DNA of 64,000 nt from Rhizobium sp. WYJ-E13 (GTDB taxonomy: Bacteria; Pseudomonadota; Alphaproteobacteria; Rhizobiales; Rhizobiaceae), in contig NZ_CP076853.1 in assembly GCF_018987265.1 (NCBI RefSeq), forward strand, positions 2,294,001 through 2,358,000, written 5' to 3'. The translations under genes and the position numbers were made by a program. Positions 8,634 to 17,104 of the stretch are shown here, piece after piece. Below the pieces are notes generated by a model. That model had not been told where the DNA came from. It saw only the letters and a list, made by a program, of their open reading frames with translations, and searched no databases. Positions within the stretch are counted from its first letter, which is position 1, and each line of letters opens with the position of its first letter.

Positions 8634-9445
8634 GAGCCTTGTCCTTGCAGGTCCCTGCGCCCGCGCCAGGCGGGAAGCAGGCTCAGAATGAAGAGAATGA
8701 GGGCCGCGACGACGATCGACGGGCCGGATGGCGTGTCATAGGTCAGCGAGCCGAAAAGCCCGCCGACAACGGCAACCGCGCCGATCAGCGAGGCAAGCAC
8801 CGCCATCAGTTCCGGCGTCGAGGAGAAGCGCCGGGCGGTCGCCGCCGGAATGATCAGGAGCGAGGTGATCAGCATGATGCCGACGATCTTCATGGCAATC
8901 GCGATGACGACCGCCATCAGCAGCATGAAGAACAGCCGCGCCCGCTCCGGCTGCAGGCCCTCGGCCTCGGCGAGTTCCGGATTGACGGTGGCTGCGAGCA
9001 GCGGCCGCCACAACCAGGCGATCGCCACCAGCACCAGAATGCCGCCGCCCCAGATGAGTGCGATATCGGTGGTCGAAACCGCCAGAATATCGCCGAACAG
9101 GAAGGCGATGAGATCGATGCGCACCCAGCTCATGAAGGCGACCATGACGAGGCCGATGGCGAGCGTCGCATGCGAGAGAATGCCGAGCAGCGCATCGGCC
9201 GACAGCGCCTGCCGCTTCTGCAGGAAGAGCAGCAGGATCGAGACGGCAGCGGCAACGACGAAGACGGCAAGCGTGAGGTTGAAATCGAAGAGCAGCGAAA
9301 GCGCGACGCCGAGCAGCGCCGAATGGGCGATCGTATCGCCGAAATAGGCCATGCGCCGCCAGATGATGAAGCAGCCGAGCGGCCCGGTCGTCAGCGCCAG
9401 GCCCACACCGGCGAGGATGGCGCGCACGAAGAAATCGTCAAGCAT
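8630..9445 (-). CDS. znuB: Zinc ABC transporter permease ZnuB
   Basis: 271 residues with about eight membrane helices in the ABC-3 arrangement: RAILAGVGLALTTGPLGCFIIWRRMAYFGDTIAHSALLGVAL is the canonical N-terminal segment of ZnuB/MntB permeases, and GIMLITSLLIIPAATAR the conserved cytoplasmic coupling region. It forms the inner-membrane channel for zinc delivered by ZnuA and driven by ZnuC. Overlaps znuC by 8 bp and zur by 4 bp. Confidence 0.92.
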   Translation of the reverse strand: MLDDFFVRAILAGVGLALTTGPLGCFIIWRRMAYFGDTIAHSALLGVALSLLFDFNLTLAVFVVAAAVSILLLFLQKRQALSADALLGILSHATLAIGLVMVAFMSWVRIDLIAFLFGDILAVSTTDIALIWGGGILVLVAIAWLWRPLLAATVNPELAEAEGLQPERARLFFMLLMAVVIAIAMKIVGIMLITSLLIIPAATARRFSSTPELMAVLASLIGAVAVVGGLFGSLTYDTPSGPSIVVAALILFILSLLPAWRGRRDLQGQGS

Positions 9446-10436
9446 GACGGTTCTCCCCGTTGTTGGTCACGCTCTGCGCCTCGCTCTGGAAATGCGTATG
9501 TGCGTGGGCGTGGGCGTGGGCGTGAGCCTCCGCATGCGCCCCGTCAGCGTGTGCATGGGCATGAGCGTCCGGGTGATCGTGCGAATGCGCATGATCATGC
9601 CCGTGATCATGATCGTGGTGATGCCCATCCTCCGGATGGCAATGATCCGTCACCGAGCCGTCTTCATGCAGCACCCGCCCGTCGGGCAGATGCGTATGGT
9701 CGTGATGATGGCTGTAGACGGCAAGCGTCGGCGCCGCCCGGCTGCCGAAGAGGCGCACATATTCCGGGCTCTGGCTCACCGCCTGCGGCGTACCGCGGCA
9801 GCAGACATGGCCGTTGAGGCAGATAACGGTATCCGTCTCCGCCATGACGACATGCAGATCGTGCGAGATCAGCAGGATGCCGCAGCCTGTCGTGTTGCGG
9901 ATCGATTTGATGAGCTCGTAGAGCGCGATCTCGCCGGCGAAATCCACCCCCTGCACCGGCTCGTCGAGAACGAGAAGATCCGGCTTGCGAGCAATGGCGC
10001 GCGCCATCAGCGCCCGCTGGAATTCGCCGCCGGAGAGATGCTGCACCTGCGCATCCAGCATATGCACCATGCCGGCGGCTTCGAGCGCGGCCATGATATC
10101 GCTCTCGGGCAATGGCCCGGTCAGCGTCATCAGCCGGCGCACGGAAAGCGGCAGCGTCCAGTCGACGGCGAGCTTCTGCGGCACATAGCCGACCTTGAGG
10201 CCGGCGACGCGGCTCACTCTGCCCTCGTCCGGCTTCAGCACGCCGATCGCCGCCTTGGCGCTCGTCGATTTGCCGGAGCCGTTCGGGCCGATCAGCGTGA
10301 CGATCTCGCCGCGCGAAACGGAGAAATCCACACCGCGCACCAGCCAGCGACCGCCGCGGCGAATGCCGACATTGTCGAGTGAAACCAGCGGTCCGGCCCT
10401 GCTGCCGGCGGGGCTATTTGCGGGAGAGAGCATCAA
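9438..10436 (-). CDS. znuC: Zinc ABC transporter ATP-binding protein ZnuC with His-rich tail
   Basis: 332 residues. Walker A is GPNGSGKST, the signature is LSGGEFQ and Walker B LLVLDEPVQGVD, followed by the switch His in LLISHDLHVV. The ATPase core ends near residue 235; the remaining ~95 residues are a low-complexity tail with nearly 30 His alternating with Asp and Ala, which could buffer or sense cytosolic zinc. ZnuC of E. coli is about 250 residues, so the tail is the extra part. First gene of znuC-znuB-zur, divergent from znuA, with Zur-like palindromes in the gap. Confidence 0.92.
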   Translation of the reverse strand: MMLSPANSPAGSRAGPLVSLDNVGIRRGGRWLVRGVDFSVSRGEIVTLIGPNGSGKSTSAKAAIGVLKPDEGRVSRVAGLKVGYVPQKLAVDWTLPLSVRRLMTLTGPLPESDIMAALEAAGMVHMLDAQVQHLSGGEFQRALMARAIARKPDLLVLDEPVQGVDFAGEIALYELIKSIRNTTGCGILLISHDLHVVMAETDTVICLNGHVCCRGTPQAVSQSPEYVRLFGSRAAPTLAVYSHHHDHTHLPDGRVLHEDGSVTDHCHPEDGHHHDHDHGHDHAHSHDHPDAHAHAHADGAHAEAHAHAHAHAHTHFQSEAQSVTNNGENRHA

Positions 10437-10473
10437 ATTTTCCGAAAGTGCTGTTGCGTCCTGCTATTGCACA

Positions 10474-10488
10474 CGTTATAGCATAACG
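10474..10488. promoter_or_regulatory. Putative Zur box 1 (znuC side)
   Basis: CGTTAT-AGC-ATAACG is a perfect inverted repeat with 6-bp arms, 38 bp from the znuC start. It matches the GTTAT...ATAAC core of zinc-responsive Zur operators in alphaproteobacteria as I recall them. Confidence 0.7.
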
Positions 10489-10494
10489 CAATTG

Positions 10495-10509
10495 ATGTAA
10501 TAACATAAC
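10495..10509. promoter_or_regulatory. Putative Zur box 2 (znuA side)
   Basis: ATGTAATAACATAAC holds a near-palindrome (ATGT...ACAT, 10495-10506) resembling box 1 on the opposite strand. It is centred about 20 bp from box 1 and 30-40 bp from the znuA start, so one cluster could control both divergent units. Confidence 0.6.
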
Positions 10510-10535
10510 AATTGCAATTCAAGCGGAGCATGCAG

Positions 10536-11540
10536 ATGAAACTGGCGATGGGCCTTACCCTCGTAATCCCGGCCTTCCTTTTCGCCGGGTCCCTCCAGGC
10601 CGCCGATGCCCCTGTGGTCGTCACCTCGATCAAGCCGATCCATTCGCTGGTTTCGGCCATCATGCAGGGTGTCGGCAAGCCGGAGCTCATCGTCGATGGC
10701 GCCGCCTCCCCGCACACCTATAACCTCAAACCCTCCAATGCCCGCGCTTTGCAGGATGCCAAGGTGATCTTCTGGGTCGGCCCCGGCCTCGAGGCCTTCC
10801 TCGAAAAGCCGCTGCAATCGCTGGGTTCTGACGCGATCGTCGCCCAGCTCGATGAGGCGCCAGGTCTGGTGAAGCTGCCCTTCCGCGAAGGCGGGGCGTT
10901 CGAGGCTCATGACGATGGCGACGAGCACGATAGTGCTTCCGCTGACGAACATGAAAGCGCCGAGGCCGGTCACGATCATGCTCATGAAGAGGCAGAAGGC
11001 GACCATGACCATGGGCACGGCAGCTTCGACACTCATCTCTGGCTCGACCCCATGAACGCCAAAGCCATGGCCGCCGAGATCACCACCACGCTGGTTGCTG
11101 CCGATCCCGCCAATGCACTGACCTACGAGGCCAACGCCAAGGCGCTGGATGACAAACTCGATGCGCTCGACAAGGAAATCGCCGCCACCGTGTCACCGGT
11201 GAAGGACAAGCCCTTCATCGTCTTCCACGATGCCTACCAGTATTTCGAACATCGCTACCATATCCGCGTCGCCGGCTCGATTACCGTCAGCCCCGAGACC
11301 ATTCCGGGCGCCGAGCGTGTCTCGGAGATCCACAAGAAGGTCGGCGATCTCGGTGCAACCTGCGTGTTCGCAGAGCCACAATTCGAGCCGCGCCTCGTCA
11401 ATGTCGTCATCGAAGGCACAAAGGCGAAGTCGGGCGTGCTGGACCCCGAAGCCGCCACCTTGCCCGCCGGCCCGGATCTTTATTTCACCCTCATGCGCGG
11501 CATTGCCGACAGCATGAGAGACTGCCTTGCCAGCGCATAG
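10536..11540 (+). CDS. znuA: Zinc ABC transporter substrate-binding protein ZnuA
   Basis: 334 residues from the ATG at 10536, with GGAG 8 bp upstream; an ATG at 10530 is also possible. A signal peptide (MKLAMGLTLVIPAFLFAGS, cleavage after LQA) sends it to the periplasm. The ZnuA fold is shown by VTSIKPIHSLVSAIMQGVG, the ligand His in GAASPHTYNLKPS, the His/Asp-rich loop at about residues 125-165, HLWLDPMNA and FHDAYQYFEHRY. The His-rich loop is the feature that distinguishes Zn-binding from Mn-binding members. Divergent from znuCB-zur. Confidence 0.93.
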   Translation: MKLAMGLTLVIPAFLFAGSLQAADAPVVVTSIKPIHSLVSAIMQGVGKPELIVDGAASPHTYNLKPSNARALQDAKVIFWVGPGLEAFLEKPLQSLGSDAIVAQLDEAPGLVKLPFREGGAFEAHDDGDEHDSASADEHESAEAGHDHAHEEAEGDHDHGHGSFDTHLWLDPMNAKAMAAEITTTLVAADPANALTYEANAKALDDKLDALDKEIAATVSPVKDKPFIVFHDAYQYFEHRYHIRVAGSITVSPETIPGAERVSEIHKKVGDLGATCVFAEPQFEPRLVNVVIEGTKAKSGVLDPEAATLPAGPDLYFTLMRGIADSMRDCLASA

Positions 11541-11645
11541 TCCGAACCGATCTTCGATAGGAACATGCGCCACTCTATAAGTGAGGGAGCGTCTCGACGC
11601 TTCCCATTGGACTTGCAGCCCTCCCCGTGAGCGCTGCGGCGAAAG

Positions 11646-11677
11646 AAGGCGGCGACACCCCCGTTCCGCCTTTTTTT
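11646..11677 (+). terminator. Rho-independent terminator after znuA
   Basis: AAGGCGG and CCGCCTT form a 7-bp stem with a 13-base loop, running directly into seven T residues. It lies about 100 bp after the znuA stop and before the promoter of the GTPase gene. Confidence 0.7.
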
Positions 11678-11691
11678 GCTCAATATGAGTG

Positions 11692-11707
11692 TTACGTTAT
11701 AACATAA
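11692..11707. promoter_or_regulatory. Putative Zur box upstream of the COG0523 GTPase
   Basis: TTA-C-GTTATAAC-A-TAA is a 16-bp inverted repeat with one mismatched pair and the GTTAT/ATAAC core seen in the znu intergenic region. It ends 13 bp before the ATG at 11721, next to the ribosome site, where a bound repressor would block initiation. Confidence 0.7.
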
Positions 11708-11720
11708 TAAGGACGACATC

Positions 11721-12926
11721 ATGGACAAGCGACTTCCCGTCACCGTACTGTCAGGCTTCCTCGGCGCCGGCAAGACGACGCTGCTCAATCACGTGCTCGC
11801 AAATCGCGAGGGCATGCGCGTCGCCGTCATCGTCAACGATATGAGCGAGGTGAATATCGACGCAAAGCTGGTGCGCGATGGCGGCGCCAATCTCTCGCGC
11901 ACCGAGGAACAGCTGGTAGAAATGACCAATGGCTGCATCTGCTGCACGCTGCGCGACGACCTTCTGAAAGAGGTGCGCCAGCTCGCCGAACAGGGCCGCT
12001 TCGACTATCTGCTGATTGAATCTACCGGCATTGCCGAGCCCCTGCCCGTCGCCACCACCTTCGAATTCCGCGACGAGAATGGGCTCAGCCTCTCGGATGT
12101 CGCCCGCCTCGATACGATGGTTACCGTCGTCGATGCCGCCAATCTGCTCGCCGATTACGCCTCGGCCGATTTCCTCGCCGACCGCGGCGAAACCGCCGGC
12201 GACGGCGACAACAGGACGATCATCGATCTCCTCGTCGAGCAGATCGAATTTGCCGATATCGTCGTGCTGAACAAGATCGGCACTGCAAGTGAAGAGCAGC
12301 GTGACGCGGCTCGCAAGATCATCACCGGCCTCAATCCGGATGCCCGTATCATCGAAACGGACTTCGGCGAGGTATCGCTGAAAGATGTGCTCGGCACCGG
12401 CCGTTTCGATATCGACAGGGCCGAAACCCATCCGCTCTGGTATAAGGAACTGCACGGCTTCAAGGACCATGTGCCGGAAACCGAGGAATACGGCATCCGC
12501 TCCTTCGTCTATCGCGAAAAGCGCCCCTTCCACCCCGCCAAGCTGCAGGCCTTCCTCGACCGTGGCTGGCCGGGCGTGGTGCGCGCCAAAGGCTTCTTCT
12601 GGCTCGCAACCCGCCCGCACCATGTCGGGGAGATTAGCCAGGCGGGCGCGATCGTGCGCACCGGCAAGATGGGCCTCTGGTGGGCGGCCATCCCGCGCGA
12701 ACAATGGCCTGGGGAACCTGCCTTCCTCCGCGCTATCGCCCCTTATCTCGACCCTGTCTGGGGCGACCGCCGCCAGGAAATCGTCTTCATCGGCGCCGAC
12801 CCGATGGATGAGACGTGGATTCGTAGCGAACTCGACGCTTGTCTGGTGGAAAGCGATGCCTTCACGCCGGAGCGCTGGCGCAATCTGCCCGATCCGTTTG
12901 TGAGCTGGAACCGGCAGGCAGCATGA
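11721..12926 (+). CDS. COG0523-family GTPase, probable zinc metallochaperone (ZigA-like)
   Basis: 401 residues. G1 is [15 protein letters not shown], the family metal motif is [11 protein letters not shown], and the base-specificity motif is VLNKIG. The C-terminal CobW-C domain is of the type with a Trp-rich end ([26 protein letters not shown]). This type is typically Zur-repressed and delivers zinc to client enzymes in zinc starvation; it differs from the cobalamin-linked CobW at 60724. AAGGA precedes the ATG, and a Zur-like palindrome overlaps the promoter. Cellular clients are unknown. Confidence 0.87.
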   Translation: MDKRLPVTVLSGFLGAGKTTLLNHVLANREGMRVAVIVNDMSEVNIDAKLVRDGGANLSRTEEQLVEMTNGCICCTLRDDLLKEVRQLAEQGRFDYLLIESTGIAEPLPVATTFEFRDENGLSLSDVARLDTMVTVVDAANLLADYASADFLADRGETAGDGDNRTIIDLLVEQIEFADIVVLNKIGTASEEQRDAARKIITGLNPDARIIETDFGEVSLKDVLGTGRFDIDRAETHPLWYKELHGFKDHVPETEEYGIRSFVYREKRPFHPAKLQAFLDRGWPGVVRAKGFFWLATRPHHVGEISQAGAIVRTGKMGLWWAAIPREQWPGEPAFLRAIAPYLDPVWGDRRQEIVFIGADPMDETWIRSELDACLVESDAFTPERWRNLPDPFVSWNRQAA

Positions 12927-13102
12927 GGGCAACGGCAATCAAACCCTACCGATGCCTGTGCATCGAGTGCGAACCACTGCCGCCGATAGAGGGGCTGCAT
13001 CCGCTGACTTATGGGGATGCAGCGGAGAGTGAGGCGCGAAAGCCGAAGGGGTTGCTCGGTATGATCGCCGAGCGGGTGATGCCGTCGCGGCGACAAGAAT
13101 AG
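12923..13102 (+). CDS. Small Cys-containing protein coupled to the GTPase
   Basis: A 59-residue frame starting with an ATG that overlaps the GTPase stop codon (ATGA), so translation could be coupled. It has a C-x-C-x2-C run ([13 protein letters not shown]) and a basic end ([20 protein letters not shown]). I do not recognise a family. The Cys cluster next to a zinc GTPase is suggestive only; a chance frame is possible. Confidence 0.4.
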   Translation: MRATAIKPYRCLCIECEPLPPIEGLHPLTYGDAAESEARKPKGLLGMIAERVMPSRRQE

Positions 13103-13120
13103 TGCATGGAACGGTACGCG

Positions 13121-13168
13121 TGCCCCCTCGGGCGTTCTGGGGGAGATGGCCGGCAGGCCAGAGGGGGT
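13121..13168. repeat. Rhizobial palindromic intergenic repeat
   Basis: An outer inverted repeat CCCCCTC (13123-13129) and GAGGGGG (13161-13167) encloses TGGCC-GGCA-GGCCA (13147-13160). The sequence looks like the GC-rich palindromic elements spread between genes of Rhizobium genomes. Confidence 0.6.
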
Positions 13169-13197
13169 GCTAAGCGGCACAACGCCCCCCACAAAAC

Positions 13198-13225
13198 AAA
13201 GAGAGCGGCCGAAGCCGCCCTCTTT
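13198..13225 (-). terminator. Terminator downstream of the RcnB-like gene
   Basis: A 12-bp stem with one mismatch and the tetraloop CGAA (AAAGAG-A-GCGGC with GCCGC-C-CTCTTT). Read on the minus strand it ends in TTTGTTTT, 18 bp after the stop of the gene at 13243. Confidence 0.7.
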
Positions 13226-13242
13226 GCCGGATGCGCCTAATC

Positions 13243-13578
13243 TCAACGACCCGCAGCAATGATGCTGGAGATCACGCCGGTGGCGACGCCGACCAGAAGG
13301 TAGTCGTTATCGGCCCTCACCCAGTGATAGCCGCGCGGCGGCGGTGCCAGGCGGTAGCGGCGGTAGTCGCGGACTTCACTGTAACGGCCGCGCTCGGCAG
13401 CCGACATGCGGTAACCCTTGGACCAGTGATGCCGACGGACGACCACCTTTTTGTGGACGACGACCTTCTTCTGAACGACGACCGGCGGACGACGATGATC
13501 GGCCGCACTCGCCTCCGATGCAACGATCGGCGAGAGCAGGAAAGAGGCAGAAAGAAGAGCTGCAAAAATCTTTTTCAT
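13243..13578 (-). CDS. RcnB-family periplasmic protein
   Basis: 111 residues with a signal peptide (MKKIFAALLSASFLLSPIVA, cleavage after SEASA). The mature part has a basic Val/His/Lys-rich linker (VVVQKKVVVHKKVVVRRHH) and the conserved RcnB C-terminal pattern: W-x-K-G, then VRDYRRYRLAPPPRGYHWVRADNDYLLVGVATG. RcnB proteins act in the periplasm in nickel/cobalt homeostasis, but many alphaproteobacterial members are uncharacterised. The adjacency to zinc genes is noted without a proven link. Confidence 0.75.
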   Translation of the reverse strand: MKKIFAALLSASFLLSPIVASEASAADHRRPPVVVQKKVVVHKKVVVRRHHWSKGYRMSAAERGRYSEVRDYRRYRLAPPPRGYHWVRADNDYLLVGVATGVISSIIAAGR

Positions 13579-13831
13579 GGGGGCTTCCTCGTGTTGAACA
13601 CGCCCCGAAACTACGTCTTCGAAAATGAACGAAATCTGAAAATAAAATTAAAGATCTGTAATGAAAACGGTCACTTATGAAATATTTCTAATGTTTTAAT
13701 CGGAGACTAACGCGCCTTGACAAGATCATGGCATTACGGATCACGTCTGCGTAATTGGACGTAATGAGAATGGTGTTTTGGGATGATTTCGCAGGCGTCA
13801 TCGGGATCACGGGATCGAGCGGGCGCGACCT

Positions 13832-13860
13832 TCCCCTTCTCCCCAGCGGAGAGAAGGGGA
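13832..13860. repeat. Palindromic intergenic repeat
   Basis: Perfect 10-bp arms TCCCCTTCTC and GAGAAGGGGA around a 9-base loop, ending one base before the stop codon of the acetyltransferase gene at 13861. No T-run follows on the minus strand, so it looks like a dispersed rhizobial repeat that may double as an mRNA 3' hairpin. Confidence 0.55.
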
Positions 13861-14361
13861 CTATCGGAAGATCAGCGCCATGTTGATGACATCCGTGTAC
13901 TCGCCATCGACGCAGAACGCGTCGCGGCTCACCCCTTCCCGCACGAAAGCCACCCTTTCATAAAGCCGGATCGCTCGCGCATTGTCGGCATGCACGCCGA
14001 ATTCGATGCGGATCATGCCCCCTTCACGCGCCGCCTCTATCGCCGTCTCGATGAGGCGACGACCAAGCCCCCGCCCGCGATAATTGGGCAGCAGCCCCAT
14101 TCCGAGCGAGCCGCAATGGGCATGCGAAGGAAAGAAATGCCGGCGGATATCGCACCAGCCGACCAGTTCGTCGCCATGGAGCGCGACGAGATGCACATTC
14201 CTGTTCGCAATCGATGACAGCGCGAATTTGCGCGTATCCTGAAGTGGTGGAGCCTCGAGCAAGGTCAGATATTTCCGCTCGCGCGCCACGCTATCGAGAA
14301 CCCGGTGAAAGCCCTCGATATGCCCCTCGGTCATCGGCTCGATGCGGATATCGCCAGCCAT
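13861..14361 (-). CDS. GNAT-family N-acetyltransferase
   Basis: 166 residues from the ATG at 14361, which has TGAGGG 7 bp upstream. The acetyl-CoA-binding segment is GSLGMGLLPNYRGRGLGRRLIETAIEAAR (motif A, R-G-x-G-x-R), followed by IRIEFGVHADNARAIRLYERVAFVREG, the motif B region. The substrate is unknown. Its start lies 9 bp past the end of the GH43 gene in the same direction, so it is probably the distal gene of that transcript. Confidence 0.83.
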   Translation of the reverse strand: MAGDIRIEPMTEGHIEGFHRVLDSVARERKYLTLLEAPPLQDTRKFALSSIANRNVHLVALHGDELVGWCDIRRHFFPSHAHCGSLGMGLLPNYRGRGLGRRLIETAIEAAREGGMIRIEFGVHADNARAIRLYERVAFVREGVSRDAFCVDGEYTDVINMALIFR

Positions 14362-14369
14362 GACAGCCC

Positions 14370-15983
14370 TCACAGTTCCTCGTAGTTGAACCAGTCGAAA
14401 TCAGCCGTCTTTGCCCGGCCGGACGTATCGAAGGCGAGGACACCCGCGAAGGCACCGGTAAACGAGCCATGCTCGCCTCGCCCGCCCTCGTCCGAGACGA
14501 CGCCGGCATCGAGAACCGGGCCGATCGGCTGCCAGGCGCCCTTGCCTTCCGTCTGCCAGAAGAACTGCAACTCGTTGTCGCGGATCTCCATGGCAAGCTG
14601 CACACGGCCATCGGCCGGAAGCGCCACGCCGGCCTCGGCGGGGAAGGTCATGCGGCCGTTCGGATAATCGCCATTGCAGGAGAAGATCGTGACGCAGCGG
14701 CCGAGCTTCTCATGCAGCGTCACGACGACGGCATGGAATTTGTGGCGGTTGTAATAATGCGTCAGGCCAGCGACCTGCTGATAGGTATCCGGCGTGAACT
14801 CCACCACCGTCTCGGCGCGGAAGCTGTGATGCTCCTGCCGGCGGGCGACCAGCGCCTGTTCGAACCACGAACCGACACTTTCACGGCCGATCAGCCGCAG
14901 ATGGCCGGGGCGCTCCGTGAGATTGAAGATACGCTCCGGCTGAGGCGTACGCAGCCACTGGAAATCGGCCGGCAGCGTGCCGCCATCGAAATTATACTCG
15001 CTGCGAACAGGCTTTTCGGCCCGCACGGCACCCCCAAGTCCGGGCACTTCGACATCGGGAACAACGGTGCCGTTTTCGAGGTAGAGCCAGCCGTCCTCGC
15101 GCCAGACGCATTTCTGCAGCGCGGTTTCTCGCCCCAGCGTGCAGCGACGCTTCGGCGGCAGCGGCCGGCCGCAGAGATGCGTGTGATAGACCTGCCCGTC
15201 GGGCGTCTCCACATATTGTCCGTGTCCCGCCCGCTGCAGCGCCGCTTCCGGATGATCCTTCGAGGTGATCAGGTGCCGGTTCGGATGCAATTCATAGGGG
15301 CCGTCGATATTGCGCGAGCGCGCCATCGTCACCGCATGATCGTAGCCGGTGCCGCCTTCGGCCGTTGTCAGATAGTACCAGCCGTTCTTCCGGAAGAGAT
15401 GCGGTCCCTCTACGAGCCCGAGCGGGCTGCCGGCGAAGATATTCTTGATCGGGCCTTTCAGCGCCTTCGTTTGCGGGTCCCATTCCTGCAGCAGGATGCC
15501 ATCGAAGGCCGGCGACTTCGGCGAGCCGCCATAGCTCTCGGTGCGGTGGTTCCACTGCATGTTGACGAACCATTTGCGGCCGTCATCGTCATGGAAGAGC
15601 GACGGGTCGAAGCCCGAGGAATTCACATAGACCGGCTCGGACCATTCGCCCTCGATGGCGGGCGCGGTCACGATATAATTATGCGCATCCTTGAAATTGC
15701 CGTCGAAGCGCTTCACGTCCGTATAGACGAGCCAGAACTGCCCGTCCGCATAGGAAAGGCACGGCGCCCAGATGCCGCAGCTGTCAGGATTGCCGCGCAT
15801 GTCGAGCTGCGAGGCGCGCTCCAGCGGCCGGCGCACCAGCGTCCAGTTCACCAGATCGCGCGAATGATGGATCTGCACGCCCGGATACCATTCGAACGTC
15901 GAGGTCGCGATGTAATAGTCGTCGCCGACGCGGCAGATGGACGGGTCGGGATTGAATCCTGGCAGGATGGGATTGCGGATCAT
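14370..15983 (-). CDS. GH43 glycoside hydrolase, probable beta-xylosidase
   Basis: 537 residues without a signal peptide, so cytoplasmic. The catalytic trio of GH43 is visible: the base Asp in PGFNPDPSICRVGDDYY, the modulating Asp in SSGFDPSLFHDDDG and the acid Glu in GLVEGPHLFRKNGWYYL. The C-terminal ~190 residues form the beta-sandwich domain usual in xylan beta-1,4-xylosidases of this family (QQVAGLTHYYNRHKF). The ATG at 15983 has AAAGGAGGAG upstream. It would trim xylo- or arabino-oligosaccharides taken up by the neighbouring transporter. Arabinofuranosidase activity cannot be excluded. Confidence 0.87.
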   Translation of the reverse strand: MIRNPILPGFNPDPSICRVGDDYYIATSTFEWYPGVQIHHSRDLVNWTLVRRPLERASQLDMRGNPDSCGIWAPCLSYADGQFWLVYTDVKRFDGNFKDAHNYIVTAPAIEGEWSEPVYVNSSGFDPSLFHDDDGRKWFVNMQWNHRTESYGGSPKSPAFDGILLQEWDPQTKALKGPIKNIFAGSPLGLVEGPHLFRKNGWYYLTTAEGGTGYDHAVTMARSRNIDGPYELHPNRHLITSKDHPEAALQRAGHGQYVETPDGQVYHTHLCGRPLPPKRRCTLGRETALQKCVWREDGWLYLENGTVVPDVEVPGLGGAVRAEKPVRSEYNFDGGTLPADFQWLRTPQPERIFNLTERPGHLRLIGRESVGSWFEQALVARRQEHHSFRAETVVEFTPDTYQQVAGLTHYYNRHKFHAVVVTLHEKLGRCVTIFSCNGDYPNGRMTFPAEAGVALPADGRVQLAMEIRDNELQFFWQTEGKGAWQPIGPVLDAGVVSDEGGRGEHGSFTGAFAGVLAFDTSGRAKTADFDWFNYEEL

Positions 15984-16072
15984 GGCGGCTCCTCCTTTGA
16001 GCAACAATTTCTGCTGCACGTACATCAAACTATATCAGAAAAACGCCCGGGTTTTGCCCCGGGCGGTGAAAC

Positions 16073-17104
16073 TCATTCCAGCTCTGCGGACTTGGCCCAG
16101 AGGTTGATGTCGGCCTCCTTGGCGTAGACATCGATTTCCTTCAGCTCCGCGGCCGTGAATTCGAGGTTGCCGAGCGCTGCAACGCAGTCGACGATCTGCG
16201 AGGAACGGCTGGCGCCGATGAGCGCGGAGGTCACGCGCCCGCCGCGCAGCACCCAGGCGATCGCCATCTGTGCCAGCGTCTGGCCGCGCTTCTCGGCGAT
16301 CTCGTTGAGCTTCCTGATATTGTCGATGATCGAGGGGCGGATGAAGTCCTTCTTGAGGAAGTGGTTTTGCGCCGCGCGGCTGTCGGCGGGAATGCCGCCG
16401 AGATACTTCGTCGTCAGCATGCCCTGGGCAAGCGGCGAGAAGACGATCGAGCCCATGCCGACTTCGTCAAGCGTATCGAGCAGCTTGTCGTCCTCGACCC
16501 AGCGGTTGAGCATGGAATAGCTCGGCTGGTGGATGAGGCACGGCGTGCCCAGTTCCCTAAGGATCGCGGCCGCCTCGCGGGTGCGCTGCGAATTGTAGGA
16601 GGAAATGCCGACATAGAGCGCGCGGCCCGAACGCACGATGTAATCCAGCGCGCCGCAGGTTTCTTCCAGCGGGGTCTCCGGGTCGAAACGGTGCGAATAG
16701 AAAATATCGACATAATCGAGACCCATGCGCTCGAGGCTCTGGTCGCAGGACGCGACCAGATATTTGCGGCTGCCCCACTCGCCATAGGGACCCGGCCACA
16801 TGTCGTAACCGGCCTTGGAGGAAATGATCAGCTCATCGCGCAGGCCGGCAAAATCGGTGCGCAGGATCTCGCCGAAAGCGGTTTCGGCACTGCCGGGAGG
16901 CGGGCCGTAATTGTTGGCGAGGTCGAAATGGGTAATGCCGAGATCGAAGGCCGTGCGGCACATGTCGACCTTGCGGTCATGCGGGGTGTCGCCGCCGAAA
17001 TTGTGCCAGAGGCCGAGGGAAACGGCCGGCAGCTTCAGGCCGGAACGGCCCGTGCGGTTATACTTCATCTTCGAATAGCGGTCTTCGGCCGGTTGCCAGC
17101 TCAT
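16073..17104 (-). CDS. Aldo/keto reductase, YghZ/L-glyceraldehyde 3-phosphate reductase type
   Basis: 343 residues. The N-terminus KYNRTGRSGLKLPAVSLGLWHNFGG and the tetrad segments (FDLANNYGPPPGSAET, ISSKAGYDMWPGPYGEWGSRKY, DIFYSHRFDPETPLEE) place it with the YghZ/Kv-beta-like reductases. Family members reduce L-glyceraldehyde 3-phosphate or methylglyoxal with NADPH. The ATG at 17104 has GAGGAG upstream. Within the glycan locus it may reduce a sugar-derived aldehyde or ketose. Same orientation as GH43, 89 bp apart. Confidence 0.85.
   Translation of the reverse strand: MSWQPAEDRYSKMKYNRTGRSGLKLPAVSLGLWHNFGGDTPHDRKVDMCRTAFDLGITHFDLANNYGPPPGSAETAFGEILRTDFAGLRDELIISSKAGYDMWPGPYGEWGSRKYLVASCDQSLERMGLDYVDIFYSHRFDPETPLEETCGALDYIVRSGRALYVGISSYNSQRTREAAAILRELGTPCLIHQPSYSMLNRWVEDDKLLDTLDEVGMGSIVFSPLAQGMLTTKYLGGIPADSRAAQNHFLKKDFIRPSIIDNIRKLNEIAEKRGQTLAQMAIAWVLRGGRVTSALIGASRSSQIVDCVAALGNLEFTAAELKEIDVYAKEADINLWAKSAELE

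Noticed and set aside
9438..9722. Tandem-looking DNA in the ZnuC tail as a repeat array or CRISPR
   Set aside because: It is codon repetition for a His/Asp/Ala tail, in frame with znuC, without spacers.
11721..12926. Calling this GTPase cobW
   Set aside because: Zinc context, Zur-like site and Trp-rich C-terminus fit a zinc chaperone; the real cobW is at 60724 beside cobN.
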